In this document: positions 42,859 to 50,611 of the stretch, piece by piece
How the letters are laid out: every line of letters starts with the position of its first letter
How positions within the stretch are numbered: the stretch's first letter is position 1
From: a bacterium
Lineage (GTDB): Bacteria > Elusimicrobiota > Elusimicrobia > UBA1565 > UBA9628
Length of the DNA: 53,285 bases
Direction of reading: 5' to 3'
Assembly: GCA_021799485.1 (NCBI GenBank)
Contig: JAJZAK010000012.1
Location: forward strand, 1 to 53,285
Notes under the pieces: model-generated
The model's database searches: none
Told to the model about the DNA's origin: nothing
Seen by the model: the letters and a program-made list of their open reading frames with translations, nothing else
Made by a program: the position numbers and the translations under genes

Positions 42859-42977
42859 TGAAAAAGAGCTCCTTGAGGCGCCGGAGGATTCAGCCAAAGG
42901 GCCTTGGGCTTGGGCGCGTCCGTTGCCCGGGAAAATGATCAGCAGTCCCAGGGCGAGGCCGGCGCCGCCGGCTGGCC

Positions 42978-43310
42978 TCAGCTCTTGCCCCCGGATTTTT
43001 TGGCGGAGGCCCCCGCGAGAGTGTCCTGGCCCGTCCAGAAGTGAATCGAGTTGAGGACGATGGCGTCGGCCATCATCGCGACCTCGTACACGGGAATGAA
43101 CACGAAGGCGACGAAGACGGCCTCGTTGGTCCATTTGGCCTGCTGCGCGCGGCTTTTGGCGGGGGCGCTCGCGGCGACGCTTCGGCCCAGCCTGCCGTTC
43201 CAGCGGTGAAGGTCCTTCGTGAGGGTGAAGGGCCCGTAGCAGGCGCTGAGGGAGGTGGCGAGCAGAAGGAGGCCGGCGCTCCAGCGGAAGAAAAGGGTTT
43301 GTTTTTTCAT
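42978..43310 (-). CDS. DUF3332 family lipoprotein
   Basis: A 110-aa exported protein. A signal with lipobox (LLLLATSLSAC, Cys at about 24) is followed by the DUF3332 pattern YGPFTLTKDLHRWNG, FVAFVFIPVYEVAMMADAIV and LNSIHFWTGQD. The function of the family is unknown. It often occurs singly near envelope genes. ATG 43310 follows a TATCAT box by eight bases. The M1 aminopeptidase gene lies 119 bases downstream on the same strand. Confidence 0.85.
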   Translation of the reverse strand: MKKQTLFFRWSAGLLLLATSLSACYGPFTLTKDLHRWNGRLGRSVAASAPAKSRAQQAKWTNEAVFVAFVFIPVYEVAMMADAIVLNSIHFWTGQDTLAGASAKKSGGKS

Positions 43311-43318
43311 GGTGGAGG

Positions 43319-43324
43319 ATGATA
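43319..43324 (-). promoter_or_regulatory. extended -10 (TGGTATCAT), leaderless spacing
   Basis: On the minus strand TATCAT, preceded by TGG as an extended -10, ends exactly eight bases before the ATG of the DUF3332 gene. The gap contains CCTCC, the complement of a Shine-Dalgarno, not one. Confidence 0.55.
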
Positions 43325-43387
43325 CCAACAAAGAGGAGAGTGAATCAACCTGAGGATCGGGGGCGTGTCCTGCGGCCCGTGGTGATT

Positions 43388-43396
43388 TGCTACACT
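43388..43396 (+). promoter_or_regulatory. extended -10 promoter at the head of the sugar locus
   Basis: TGCTACACT reads as an extended -10. The hexamer ends 14 bases before ATG 43411, leaving a leader of about 6-8 bases. It is probably the promoter for the first three sugar genes. Confidence 0.45.
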
Positions 43397-43410
43397 GACG
43401 ATGCTTTTCG

Positions 43411-44067
43411 ATGAAGATCATCGAGATCAAGGCCCTCGCCCTCCCCGAGGTCAAGGTCGTCCGCTTCGCCCGCTTCGGGGACGCGCGCGGCTATTTCACG
43501 GAGGTCTTCCGCAAAAGCGGCTTCTTCGGCCATCCCCGGCTGGGCTTCCTGGAGGGCGTCGAGTTCCTCCAAGTCAACGAAAGCCTCTCCAAGCCCGGCG
43601 TCATCCGCGGCCTCCATTTTCAATGGAACCCCTCCATGGGGAAACTCCTCAGGACCGTCAAGGGCCGCATGATCGATTTGGCGCTCGACATCCGCAAGGG
43701 CTCGCCCAGCTTCGGCAAGATCGTCGCCTGCGACATGCCCTCCGAGCCGGGGCGAAGCTACGGCGAGTGGATCTGGGTGCCGCCGGGATTCGCCCACGGG
43801 AACTTCTTTACCGAGGAGACCGTCATCGAATATTTCTGCTCGGGGGAATACAGCCCCGGCTGCGAGGCGGGCCTATCGCCCCTGGCCAAGGATATCGATT
43901 GGTCCCTCTGCGACCCGGGGCTGCGCGGGCTTTTTTCAGAGATCGCGGCCCGCGCCGTCATGTCCGATAAGGACCGGGCGGGCTTGAGCGTCGCGGCGTG
44001 GAAGGCCGACCCGCGATCGGAACATTTTATTTTCGGAAAGAAGCCCCCTGAACTTTCGGCGAGATGA
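43411..44067 (+). CDS. RmlC-like sugar 3,5-epimerase
   Basis: A 218-aa cupin enzyme related to dTDP-4-dehydrorhamnose 3,5-epimerase. The catalytic His is in VIRGLHFQWNPSMGKLLRTV, the core motif is IWVPPGFAHGNFF, and the catalytic Tyr region is IEYFCSGEYSPGCE followed by the expected Asp-rich loop (DIDWSLCDPG). It is about 35 residues longer than typical RmlC at the C-terminus. It is the first gene of the nucleotide-sugar locus; with the RmlD-like gene two genes downstream it can form the last two steps of a deoxysugar pathway. No RmlA or clear RmlB is in the window. Confidence 0.87.
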   Translation: MKIIEIKALALPEVKVVRFARFGDARGYFTEVFRKSGFFGHPRLGFLEGVEFLQVNESLSKPGVIRGLHFQWNPSMGKLLRTVKGRMIDLALDIRKGSPSFGKIVACDMPSEPGRSYGEWIWVPPGFAHGNFFTEETVIEYFCSGEYSPGCEAGLSPLAKDIDWSLCDPGLRGLFSEIAARAVMSDKDRAGLSVAAWKADPRSEHFIFGKKPPELSAR

Positions 44068-44086
44068 ACTCATCACGGCGATCAGC

Positions 44087-45085
44087 ATGAAGATCCTCGT
44101 GGCGGGCGGGGCCGGTTACGTCGGTTCCGCCCTGGTCCCCAAGCTTGTCGAGCGCGGCTACGACGTCATGGTCGTCGACCTTTTATGGTTCGGCAACAAC
44201 CTGCCGTCCGGCGTGCCGGTCGTTTGCAAGGACTTGATGGAGATCAACCCCGAGGAACTGGAGGGCGTCGACCAGGTGGTTTTCCTGGGCGGTCTTTCCA
44301 ACGACCCCATGGCGGAATACTCGCCCCGCAAGAACTTCGTCTCGAACGCGGCCGCCCCCGCCTACCTGGCCTACGCCGCCAAGCGGGCGGGGGTGCGGCG
44401 CTTCGTCTACGGCGGCTCCTGCTCGGTCTACGGCTATGCCGTCGACAAGCTCTGCGACGAGGAGGCCCCGGCGGCCTCCCGCGATCCCTACGGCATCTCG
44501 AAGCTCCAGGGCGAGTTCGCCGCGATGCGGATGATCTCCGACGCGTTCTCGGTGATCGCCCTGCGCAAGGGGACGATCTGCGGCTTCAGCCCCCGCATGC
44601 GCTTCGACCTCGTCGTCAACGCCATGTTCAAGACCGCCCTTACGGACGGGGTGATCACGGTCAACAACCCCGCCATCTGGCGTCCGATCCTGGCCGTCCA
44701 GGACGCCGTCTCAGCCTATATCCGGGCGGTCGAATGCGGCCTCGGCGTCTCGGGCGTCTTCAACATCGCCTCCGGCAACTACACGCTGGGCGAGATCGCG
44801 GACGAAGTCCTTCGGAGCCTTGAAAGGCGCCTGAAGATCGAGCCCAAGCTCGCGATGCGCCGCGACCCCGGGCTGAGGAACTACAAGGTCAATTGCGACC
44901 GGGCGCGGGATGTCCTGGGCTTCAAGCCCCGCCATGACGTGGGCGCGATCGTGGAGGAGCTTTGCGCCCACCGGGATCGGTTCGGGGATTTCTCGGACGA
45001 GCGCTACTCCAACATCGCCACCTTCATGCGCCTGGACGAGGCGCCGCGCGAGCCGGTCCTCGGGGGAGCCGCCGCCCTGCGGTGA
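44087..45085 (+). CDS. NAD-dependent sugar epimerase/dehydratase (extended SDR)
   Basis: A 332-aa extended short-chain dehydrogenase acting on a nucleotide sugar. The NAD site is ILVAGGAGYVGSALV, the LGGLSNDPM segment follows beta4, and the active site is SCSVYGYAV with YGISK (Tyr-x-x-x-Lys). It shares the uncommon SNDP motif and general pattern with the SDR at 49.6 kb, so the two are likely paralogues. The stop overlaps the GTG of the RmlD-like gene (GTGA). The substrate is unknown. Confidence 0.86.
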   Translation: MKILVAGGAGYVGSALVPKLVERGYDVMVVDLLWFGNNLPSGVPVVCKDLMEINPEELEGVDQVVFLGGLSNDPMAEYSPRKNFVSNAAAPAYLAYAAKRAGVRRFVYGGSCSVYGYAVDKLCDEEAPAASRDPYGISKLQGEFAAMRMISDAFSVIALRKGTICGFSPRMRFDLVVNAMFKTALTDGVITVNNPAIWRPILAVQDAVSAYIRAVECGLGVSGVFNIASGNYTLGEIADEVLRSLERRLKIEPKLAMRRDPGLRNYKVNCDRARDVLGFKPRHDVGAIVEELCAHRDRFGDFSDERYSNIATFMRLDEAPREPVLGGAAALR

Positions 45086-45951
45086 AAATCGCCGTCCTCG
45101 GGGCGACGGGCCAGCTGGGGACGGACTGCGTCGCCGCCTTGCGCGCCTCCGGCCACGAAGTCCTGGCCCTTGCCCACGAGGACGCCGACATCGCCGACGC
45201 CGAGGCGGTCGGGAGGGCGCTCGGGAGTTTCGCGCCGGACGCCGTCGTGAACGCCGCGGCCTTCCACAACGTCGACCGCTGCGAACGCGAGCCCGAGCGC
45301 GCCTTCCTGGTCAATGCCGTCGCCCCCCGGGGGCTGGCGCGGCTCTCCAACGACCTGGGCTTCCGGTTGGTCCATATCAGCACGGATTACGTCTTCGACG
45401 GGACGAAGGGGGCCCCCTACGTCGAGTCGGACGAGCCCCGGCCGATCAACGTCTACGGCAACTCCAAGCTCTCGGGAGAGCTTTTCGTCCGCGCGATCGC
45501 GCGGCGGCATTGCGTCGTGCGCGTCTCGGCGATCTACGGCCTCAATCCCTGCCGGGCCAAGGGCGGCGCCAATTTCGTCACGACGATGCTGCGGCTGGCG
45601 CGGGAGAAGGGCGAGGCCCGCGTGGTGGACGACGAGTTCGTCTCGCCGACCTGGACGGCCGACATCGCGCGCCAGCTCCCGGCGCTTTTGACAAGAGACG
45701 ACAACGGGGTCGTCCACGCGGCGTCGAGGGGGGCGTGCAGCTGGCACGATTTCGCCCGGGCGATTTTCGACATATCGAGGACGCCGGCGCGTCTTGAGCG
45801 CGCGGCGTCGAGCGATTTTCCCGCGAGGACCCCGCGCCCGCGCTTCTCGGCGCTCGACAACGCCAGGCTCCGGGGCTGGGGGATCGACTTGATGCCCCCG
45901 TGGCGCGCCGCCCTTGAGCGCTACCTCGGGTGTCATACTTTAACTTTTTGA
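45082..45951 (+). CDS. rfbD: RmlD-like dTDP-4-dehydrorhamnose reductase
   Basis: A 289-aa NAD(P)H-dependent reductase that completes a dTDP-deoxysugar such as L-rhamnose. The cofactor site is IAVLGATGQLGTDCV, followed by FRLVHISTDYVFDGTKGAPY and the active Tyr-Lys in INVYGNSKLSGE. Its GTG at 45082 overlaps the upstream stop. The last seven codons (GCHTLTF and stop) lie inside the left inverted repeat of the RAYT element, so the native C-terminus has been replaced just after ALERYL, where homologues normally end. The enzyme is probably still active. Confidence 0.88.
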   Translation: MKIAVLGATGQLGTDCVAALRASGHEVLALAHEDADIADAEAVGRALGSFAPDAVVNAAAFHNVDRCEREPERAFLVNAVAPRGLARLSNDLGFRLVHISTDYVFDGTKGAPYVESDEPRPINVYGNSKLSGELFVRAIARRHCVVRVSAIYGLNPCRAKGGANFVTTMLRLAREKGEARVVDDEFVSPTWTADIARQLPALLTRDDNGVVHAASRGACSWHDFARAIFDISRTPARLERAASSDFPARTPRPRFSALDNARLRGWGIDLMPPWRAALERYLGCHTLTF

Positions 45952-45958
45952 CTTGTTG
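45929..45958. repeat. left inverted repeat of the RAYT element
   Basis: Begins GGTGTCATACTTTAAC and ends GACTTGTTG. It differs from the right copy (reverse complement) only at positions 14 and 22 of 30. Confidence 0.85.
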
Positions 45959-46020
45959 AGAGAACCTGCGGGGAAACATCCGGGAACAAATCGCGGGGGT
46001 CAACCGTATATGTAAGTAGG

Positions 46021-46881
46021 ATGGCTCGACCTCCCCGCGTCCATCAGCCAGGGCTCGTCTTCCACGTCATCTCCCGCGGCAACGGCCGCCAAAACGTCTT
46101 CCTCGAGGACGCTGACTTCCGCCGCTTCCTCGATCTCCTCGCCAAGGTCAAGGAGCGGACCCCCTTCGATCTCTTCGCCTACTGCCTCATGCCCAACCAC
46201 TTCCACCTGCTCATCCGCGTGGGGCGCTTTGAAATCTCCCGCATCATGCAGCAGCTTCTGACGCGCTACGCCTGCTTCTTCAACGCCAAGAGGCGCCGGC
46301 CGGGGCATCTCTTTCAAAGCCGGTTCAAAGCCAAGCTCTGCGGCAAGGACAGCTACCTCCTGGAGCTTGTGCGCTACATTCATCTTAATCCGGTTCGCGC
46401 CAAGATCGTCGATGATCCCGTCCAATGGACGTGGTCGGGGCACCGCGAGTACCTGGGCCTTCCGGGCCGCCGGCTCGCCGACCTGGATTTCATCCGATCT
46501 TTCTTCGGCGGCGGCGAGCCGGCGGCCCGGAGGCGGTATCTGAAGTTCGTGCGGGCGGTTCCCGAGACGACGCCGTCTTCCGACGCGGCTGCCCTGGCGG
46601 CGGGAGCCGACGAGAGTGGGGACCGCGCCGAGACCGCGCCCGCCCGCGGCGACGAGGAGAGCCTGGCGCGGATCGCCGAGGACGTCTGCGCCGAGCTGGG
46701 CGCGGAGATCGAGAAGGTGCGCGGCGCGACGCGGCGGCGCGAGGTGAGCCGCGCCCGCCGAGCCTTGATTGAACGAGCGGTCTCTCGCGGCCTTCGCCCC
46801 TCCGTCGTCGCCGCGTTCATCGGACGATCCCCCGCGGCTGTTTCCAAGGTCATCAATCCGCGCTTCTCCCCAACAAGTTAA
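46021..46881 (+). CDS. REP-associated tyrosine transposase (RAYT, Y1 HUH family)
   Basis: A 286-aa transposase-like enzyme of the IS200/TnpA-REP group. The N-terminus RVHQPGLVFHVISRGNGRQN followed by VFLEDADF is the RAYT hallmark. The HUH metal motif is MPNHFHLLI and the catalytic Tyr is probably in LLTRYACFFNAKRRRPGHLF. The C-terminal 100 residues include a helix-turn-helix like the DnaA/TrpR type (SRGLRPSVVAAFIGRSPAAV), typical of larger RAYTs. ATG 46021 is preceded by a TATATG hexamer at eight bases. The stop lies inside the right inverted repeat. Confidence 0.9.
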   Translation: MARPPRVHQPGLVFHVISRGNGRQNVFLEDADFRRFLDLLAKVKERTPFDLFAYCLMPNHFHLLIRVGRFEISRIMQQLLTRYACFFNAKRRRPGHLFQSRFKAKLCGKDSYLLELVRYIHLNPVRAKIVDDPVQWTWSGHREYLGLPGRRLADLDFIRSFFGGGEPAARRRYLKFVRAVPETTPSSDAAALAAGADESGDRAETAPARGDEESLARIAEDVCAELGAEIEKVRGATRRREVSRARRALIERAVSRGLRPSVVAAFIGRSPAAVSKVINPRFSPTS

Positions 46882-46900
46882 AAAGTCAAAGTATGACACC
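46871..46900. repeat. right inverted repeat of the RAYT element
   Basis: Begins CAACAAGTTAAAAAGTC and ends GTATGACACC. It includes the TAA stop of the transposase gene and an ATGACA that may serve as the -35 of the next gene's promoter. Confidence 0.85.
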
Positions 46901-46920
46901 GCCCCCGTGTATGCTATACT
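46893..46920 (+). promoter_or_regulatory. promoter for the second half of the sugar locus
   Basis: ATGACA (46893-46898, five of six to TTGACA) and TATACT (46915-46920) are spaced by 16 bp, with an upstream TGC giving an extended -10. The -35 lies within the RAYT element's right end and the -10 outside it. The leader to ATG 46987 would be about 60 bases. Confidence 0.55.
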
Positions 46921-46986
46921 TAAAGTCGCGTCTTGCGAGCGAGACGTTTATCTCTTCATCGTGATCGGCATCCCCCCGCAAAGCCC

Positions 46987-48000
46987 ATGGCTCCCGTGAA
47001 GGCGGTCGTCACCGGCGCGGCGGGCTTCATCGGCAGCCACCTGGCCGACCGCCTGCTCGCCGACGGCCATGCGGTCGTCGCGATCGACAACCTGGCGACC
47101 GGACGCCTGGAGAACCTCTCCCAAGCCAAGGCAAACCCCCGCTTCGCCTTCAAAAACATCGACATCGCGGGCCCTTTCGCCGATCTCTCCGAGCTCATGA
47201 GGGGCGCGGACTGGGTCTTCCATCTCGCCGGATTGGCGGACATCGTGCCCTCGATCCAGAAGCCTCTCGATTACTGCCGCGCCAACGTCGCCGGGACGAC
47301 CCAGGTCGTCGAGGCCGCGCGCCAAAACGGCGTCAAGCGCCTGGTCTACGCCGCGTCCTCTTCCTGCTACGGCATCCCGGACGCCTATCCCACCTCCGAA
47401 ACGGCCGAGATCCGGCCGCAGTACCCCTACGCCCTGAGCAAATATCTGGGGGAGGAGATCGTGATGCACTGGGCCAAGGTCTACGCCCAGCCCAGCGTCT
47501 CCCTGCGCCTCTTCAACGTCTACGGCCCGCGCTCCCGGACCTCGGGGGCCTACGGCGCCGTCTTTGGGGTCTTCCTCGCCCAAAAACTCAAGGGCAAGCC
47601 CTTCACCGTGGTGGGGGACGGAGAGCAGACGCGGGACTTCACCTACGTCTCGGACGTGGCGGACGCCTTCGTCCAGGCCGCGCGGTCGAGCGTTTCGGGC
47701 GAGATCATCAACATCGGCTCCAATAAGCCGCGCTCCGTCAACGAGCTCGTCGGTCTCCTCGGCGGCGAGAAAATTTTCATCCCCAAGCGCCCCGGCGAGC
47801 CGGACTGCACCTGGGCCGACACGTCGAAGGCCGCCCGGCTTCTCGGCTGGAAGCCCCGGGTCGGCTTCGAGGAGGGGGTGCGCCGGATGCTCGAGCATAT
47901 CGAGCTGTGGCGCAACGCCCCCGTCTGGGACGCGGCCTCGATCGCCAAGGCGACGGAGGACTGGTTTAAGTTTTTGGCCGCCCCCTCGGGGGCGGCGTAG
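46987..48000 (+). CDS. nucleotide-sugar 4-epimerase (GalE/WbpP-like extended SDR)
   Basis: A 337-aa extended SDR. The NAD site is [40 protein letters not shown] is typical of UDP-sugar epimerases, the catalytic SSS/Tyr-Lys are in YAASSSCYG and [11 protein letters not shown], and [20 protein letters not shown] is the substrate loop. [20 protein letters not shown] is also conserved. It probably epimerises UDP-glucose, UDP-GlcNAc or an acid derivative. ATG 46987 starts just ahead of the first strand. It leads the second half of the sugar locus behind the RAYT element. Confidence 0.88.
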   Translation: MAPVKAVVTGAAGFIGSHLADRLLADGHAVVAIDNLATGRLENLSQAKANPRFAFKNIDIAGPFADLSELMRGADWVFHLAGLADIVPSIQKPLDYCRANVAGTTQVVEAARQNGVKRLVYAASSSCYGIPDAYPTSETAEIRPQYPYALSKYLGEEIVMHWAKVYAQPSVSLRLFNVYGPRSRTSGAYGAVFGVFLAQKLKGKPFTVVGDGEQTRDFTYVSDVADAFVQAARSSVSGEIINIGSNKPRSVNELVGLLGGEKIFIPKRPGEPDCTWADTSKAARLLGWKPRVGFEEGVRRMLEHIELWRNAPVWDAASIAKATEDWFKFLAAPSGAA

Positions 48001-48002
48001 GC

Positions 48003-49586
48003 ATGGGCGGGGGCGTCCTGAAGGCGGCGGCGGTGAACGGCTCCCGGGCGAAGGGCGCCGGCCGGCCCGATAAGATCCGGGATCTCGACGATTTGGCCCT
48101 GGAGCTGCGCAAGCTGCGCCGACAGGGCAAGACCATCGTCCACTGCCACGGGGTCTTCGACCTTCTCCATATCGGCCATATCCGCCATTTCGAGGAAGCC
48201 AAGGCCATGGGGGACGTCCTGGTCGTGACGCTCACGCCCGACCGCTACGTCAACAAGGGCCCGCATCGCCCGGCCTTTCCCCAGGAGCTGCGCGCGGAAA
48301 TGATCTCGTCCTTGGGCGTCGTCGACTATGTGGCGGTCAACCGCTGGCCGACCTCGGTCGAGACGATCAAGCTGCTTCGTCCCAGCGTCTACGCGAAGGG
48401 CCCCGACTACAAGGACGCCTCCAAGGACGTGACGGGGGGCATTCTCCGCGAGGAGAGGGCCGTGCGCTCGGCGGGAGGCTGCATCCGCTACACCGACGGC
48501 ATCACCTTCAGCTCGACGAATCTCTTGAACGCCAATTTCCAGATCTTTCCCAAGGAAGTCCGGGCCTATATCGAGCGTTTCCGCGGAAAATATTCGCCGG
48601 AGGACGTGGCGGGGGCGGTCGACGGGCTGCGGAACCTCAAGGTTCTCGTCTTGGGGGAAGCCATCATCGACGAATACGTCTATGGCAGCGCGATGGGAAA
48701 GTCCGCCAAGGAGCCCATCCTGGCCCTCCAATACGACCGCACGGAGAAGTACGGCGGCGGCACTCTCGCCATCGCCAACCACGCCGCGGCCCTCTGCGAC
48801 GAGGTCGAGGTCGCTTCCTCGATCGGGACCGTCAACCCGCAGAGAGAATTCCTCCGGAAGAGCCTCCGTCCCAACGCGCGCCCGCGCTTCTTTCCCAAGA
48901 GCGGATCCCCGACCATCCTCAAGCGCCGCTTCGTCGAAAGCTATTCCCTCAACAAGCTCATCGAGGTCTACGAGATGAACGACGACTATTTGAGCCGCGC
49001 CGAGGAGCGCGCCTTCCTGGATTACCTCGAAAAGCGGCTGCCGCGCTTCGACGTCGTCATCGCGGCGGACTACGGGCACGGGATGATGACCCCGGCGATG
49101 GTCGAGCTTCTCAGCTCCCGCAAGGCCCCTTTCCTGGCGGTCAACACCCAGATCAACGCCGCCAACATCGGCTTCCACACGATCTCCAAGTATCCGCGCG
49201 CGGACTATATCTGCATCCACGAGGGGGAAATCCGCCTCGACCACCGCAACCGGCACGAGGAGCTGGGAAGCCTCATCGAGAAGCTCTCCAAGCGCATGCG
49301 CTGCCCCCAGATCATGGTGACGCAGGGCAAGAAGGGCACGCTTTTCTACCGGCAAGGGGAGGGGATGTCCGCGTGCCCGTCCCTGGCCTTGCGCATCGTC
49401 GACCGGACGGGGGCGGGGGACGCGGTGCTCACGATGACGGCCCTTTTGGCCGCGCGCGGCGTTCCCTCGGACGTGATCGGCTTTTTAGGCAATATCGCGG
49501 GGGCCCAGGCGGTCGCCACCGTGGGAAACAGCGTTTCCCTCGACCGCGTGGGCGTCCTTAAGACGGCGGAGGCATTCTTGAAATGA
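48003..49586 (+). CDS. fused cytidylyltransferase-PfkB kinase (HldE-like, reversed domain order)
   Basis: A 527-aa two-domain enzyme. Residues 40-180 form a nucleotidyltransferase with CHGVFDLLHIGHIRHFEEAK (HIGH at 56-59) and VYAKGPDYKD. From about 210 a ribokinase/PfkB sugar kinase follows (LKVLVLGEAIIDEYVYG, VVIAADYGHGMM) with the catalytic signature DRTGAGDAVLTM at about 467-478. HldE has the kinase first and the transferase second; here they are reversed. The activity is likely phosphorylation plus nucleotidyl transfer on a sugar that need not be heptose. It starts two bases after the upstream stop, and its own TGA overlaps the next ATG. Confidence 0.85.
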   Translation: MGGGVLKAAAVNGSRAKGAGRPDKIRDLDDLALELRKLRRQGKTIVHCHGVFDLLHIGHIRHFEEAKAMGDVLVVTLTPDRYVNKGPHRPAFPQELRAEMISSLGVVDYVAVNRWPTSVETIKLLRPSVYAKGPDYKDASKDVTGGILREERAVRSAGGCIRYTDGITFSSTNLLNANFQIFPKEVRAYIERFRGKYSPEDVAGAVDGLRNLKVLVLGEAIIDEYVYGSAMGKSAKEPILALQYDRTEKYGGGTLAIANHAAALCDEVEVASSIGTVNPQREFLRKSLRPNARPRFFPKSGSPTILKRRFVESYSLNKLIEVYEMNDDYLSRAEERAFLDYLEKRLPRFDVVIAADYGHGMMTPAMVELLSSRKAPFLAVNTQINAANIGFHTISKYPRADYICIHEGEIRLDHRNRHEELGSLIEKLSKRMRCPQIMVTQGKKGTLFYRQGEGMSACPSLALRIVDRTGAGDAVLTMTALLAARGVPSDVIGFLGNIAGAQAVATVGNSVSLDRVGVLKTAEAFLK

Positions 49587-50611
49587 CGACGCAATCCAAG
49601 GAAGGGACGTCCCGGCCGGAATTGAAGCGCGTCCTGATCACGGGCGGCGCGGGCTACGTGGGCTCGGTGCTGACCCCGCGGCTCCTCGAGCTCGGCCACG
49701 AGGTCAAGGTGCTCGATCTTTACATGTACGGCCGCGACGCGCTCGCGCCCGCGCGCCGATACCCGGGCCTTGAGGAGATCGAGGGGGACCTTCGCGACCA
49801 GGCCCTCCTCAAGAAGATCCTCCCCGGCTGCGACGCGGTGATCCATCTCGCCTGCATCTCCAACGACCCCAGCTTCGAGCTCAATCCCGGGCTCGGCAAG
49901 TCGATCAACTTCGACGCCTTCGAGCCCTTGGTGGACATCGCCCGCGACAGCGGCGTGCGCCGCTTCGTCTACGCCTCGACGTCGAGCGTCTACGGCATCA
50001 AAAAGGAAGCGAACGTCCACGAGGACCTTCCCTTGGAGCCCTTGACGGATTACTCGAAATACAAGGCCCTGTGCGAGGAGGTGCTCCTCAAGAAGCGCCA
50101 GAAGGGCTTCGAGACGCTCATCCTTCGACCCGCGACCGTCTGCGGCTGGGGGCCGCGGCTGCGCCTCGACCTCACGGTCAACATCCTCACCAACCACGCC
50201 GTCAACAACGGCGTCATCAAGGTCTTCGGCGGCGAGCAGATGCGCCCCAACATCCATATCGAGGACGTGGCCGACCTCTACGTCCAGTCCCTGCGCTGGC
50301 CCGCCCGCCTGATCGACGGGAAGACCTTCAACGCCGGCTACCACAACCGCAAGGTCCGCGAGATCGCGGACTCGGTGAGGGAGATCGTCGGGGAGAAGGT
50401 CAAGATCGAGACTGTGCCCACCGACGACAACCGCTCCTACCACATCTCCTCGGAGAAGATCGGCCGGGAGCTGGGCTTCGTCGCGCGCCGCACGATCGAG
50501 GACGCGGTGACGGACCTCGTCGCGGCCTTCAAGGCGGGGAAGATCCCCGACCCCATGACCGACGACCGCTACTACAACATCAAGATGATGCAGAAAATCA
50601 AGTTGCGCTGA
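49583..50611 (+). CDS. NAD-dependent sugar epimerase/dehydratase (extended SDR)
   Basis: A 342-aa extended SDR. The NAD site is VLITGGAGYVGSVLTPRLLE, followed by HLACISNDPSFELNPGLGKS, TSSVYGIKK and the active YSKYK. GKTFNAGYHNRKVREIADSV is the nucleotide-sugar substrate region. It resembles the SDR at 44.1 kb, including the SNDP motif, more than the GalE-like one at 47 kb. The ATG overlaps the stop of the transferase-kinase gene, and its own TGA shares its last base with the E1 alpha start, so all are co-translated. Confidence 0.86.
   Translation: MTTQSKEGTSRPELKRVLITGGAGYVGSVLTPRLLELGHEVKVLDLYMYGRDALAPARRYPGLEEIEGDLRDQALLKKILPGCDAVIHLACISNDPSFELNPGLGKSINFDAFEPLVDIARDSGVRRFVYASTSSVYGIKKEANVHEDLPLEPLTDYSKYKALCEEVLLKKRQKGFETLILRPATVCGWGPRLRLDLTVNILTNHAVNNGVIKVFGGEQMRPNIHIEDVADLYVQSLRWPARLIDGKTFNAGYHNRKVREIADSVREIVGEKVKIETVPTDDNRSYHISSEKIGRELGFVARRTIEDAVTDLVAAFKAGKIPDPMTDDRYYNIKMMQKIKLR

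Larger units (their letters stand above)
45929..46900. mobile_element. RAYT element bounded by 30-bp inverted repeats
   Basis: A 972-bp unit with inverted ends at 45929-45958 and 46871-46900 that match at 28 of 30 positions, enclosing one transposase-like gene. Both ends begin GGTGTCATAC reading inwards. The left end supplies the stop codon of the RmlD-like gene, and the right end contains the stop of the transposase gene. No target duplication is evident. It splits the sugar locus into two groups on the same strand. Most RAYTs are described as single-copy genes flanked by REPs; these ends look more like true element termini. Confidence 0.75.

Noticed and set aside
43411-45951. Complete dTDP-L-rhamnose pathway
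   Set aside because: RmlC- and RmlD-like genes are present, but no RmlA and no clear RmlB 4,6-dehydratase; the intervening SDR does not identify itself as RmlB.
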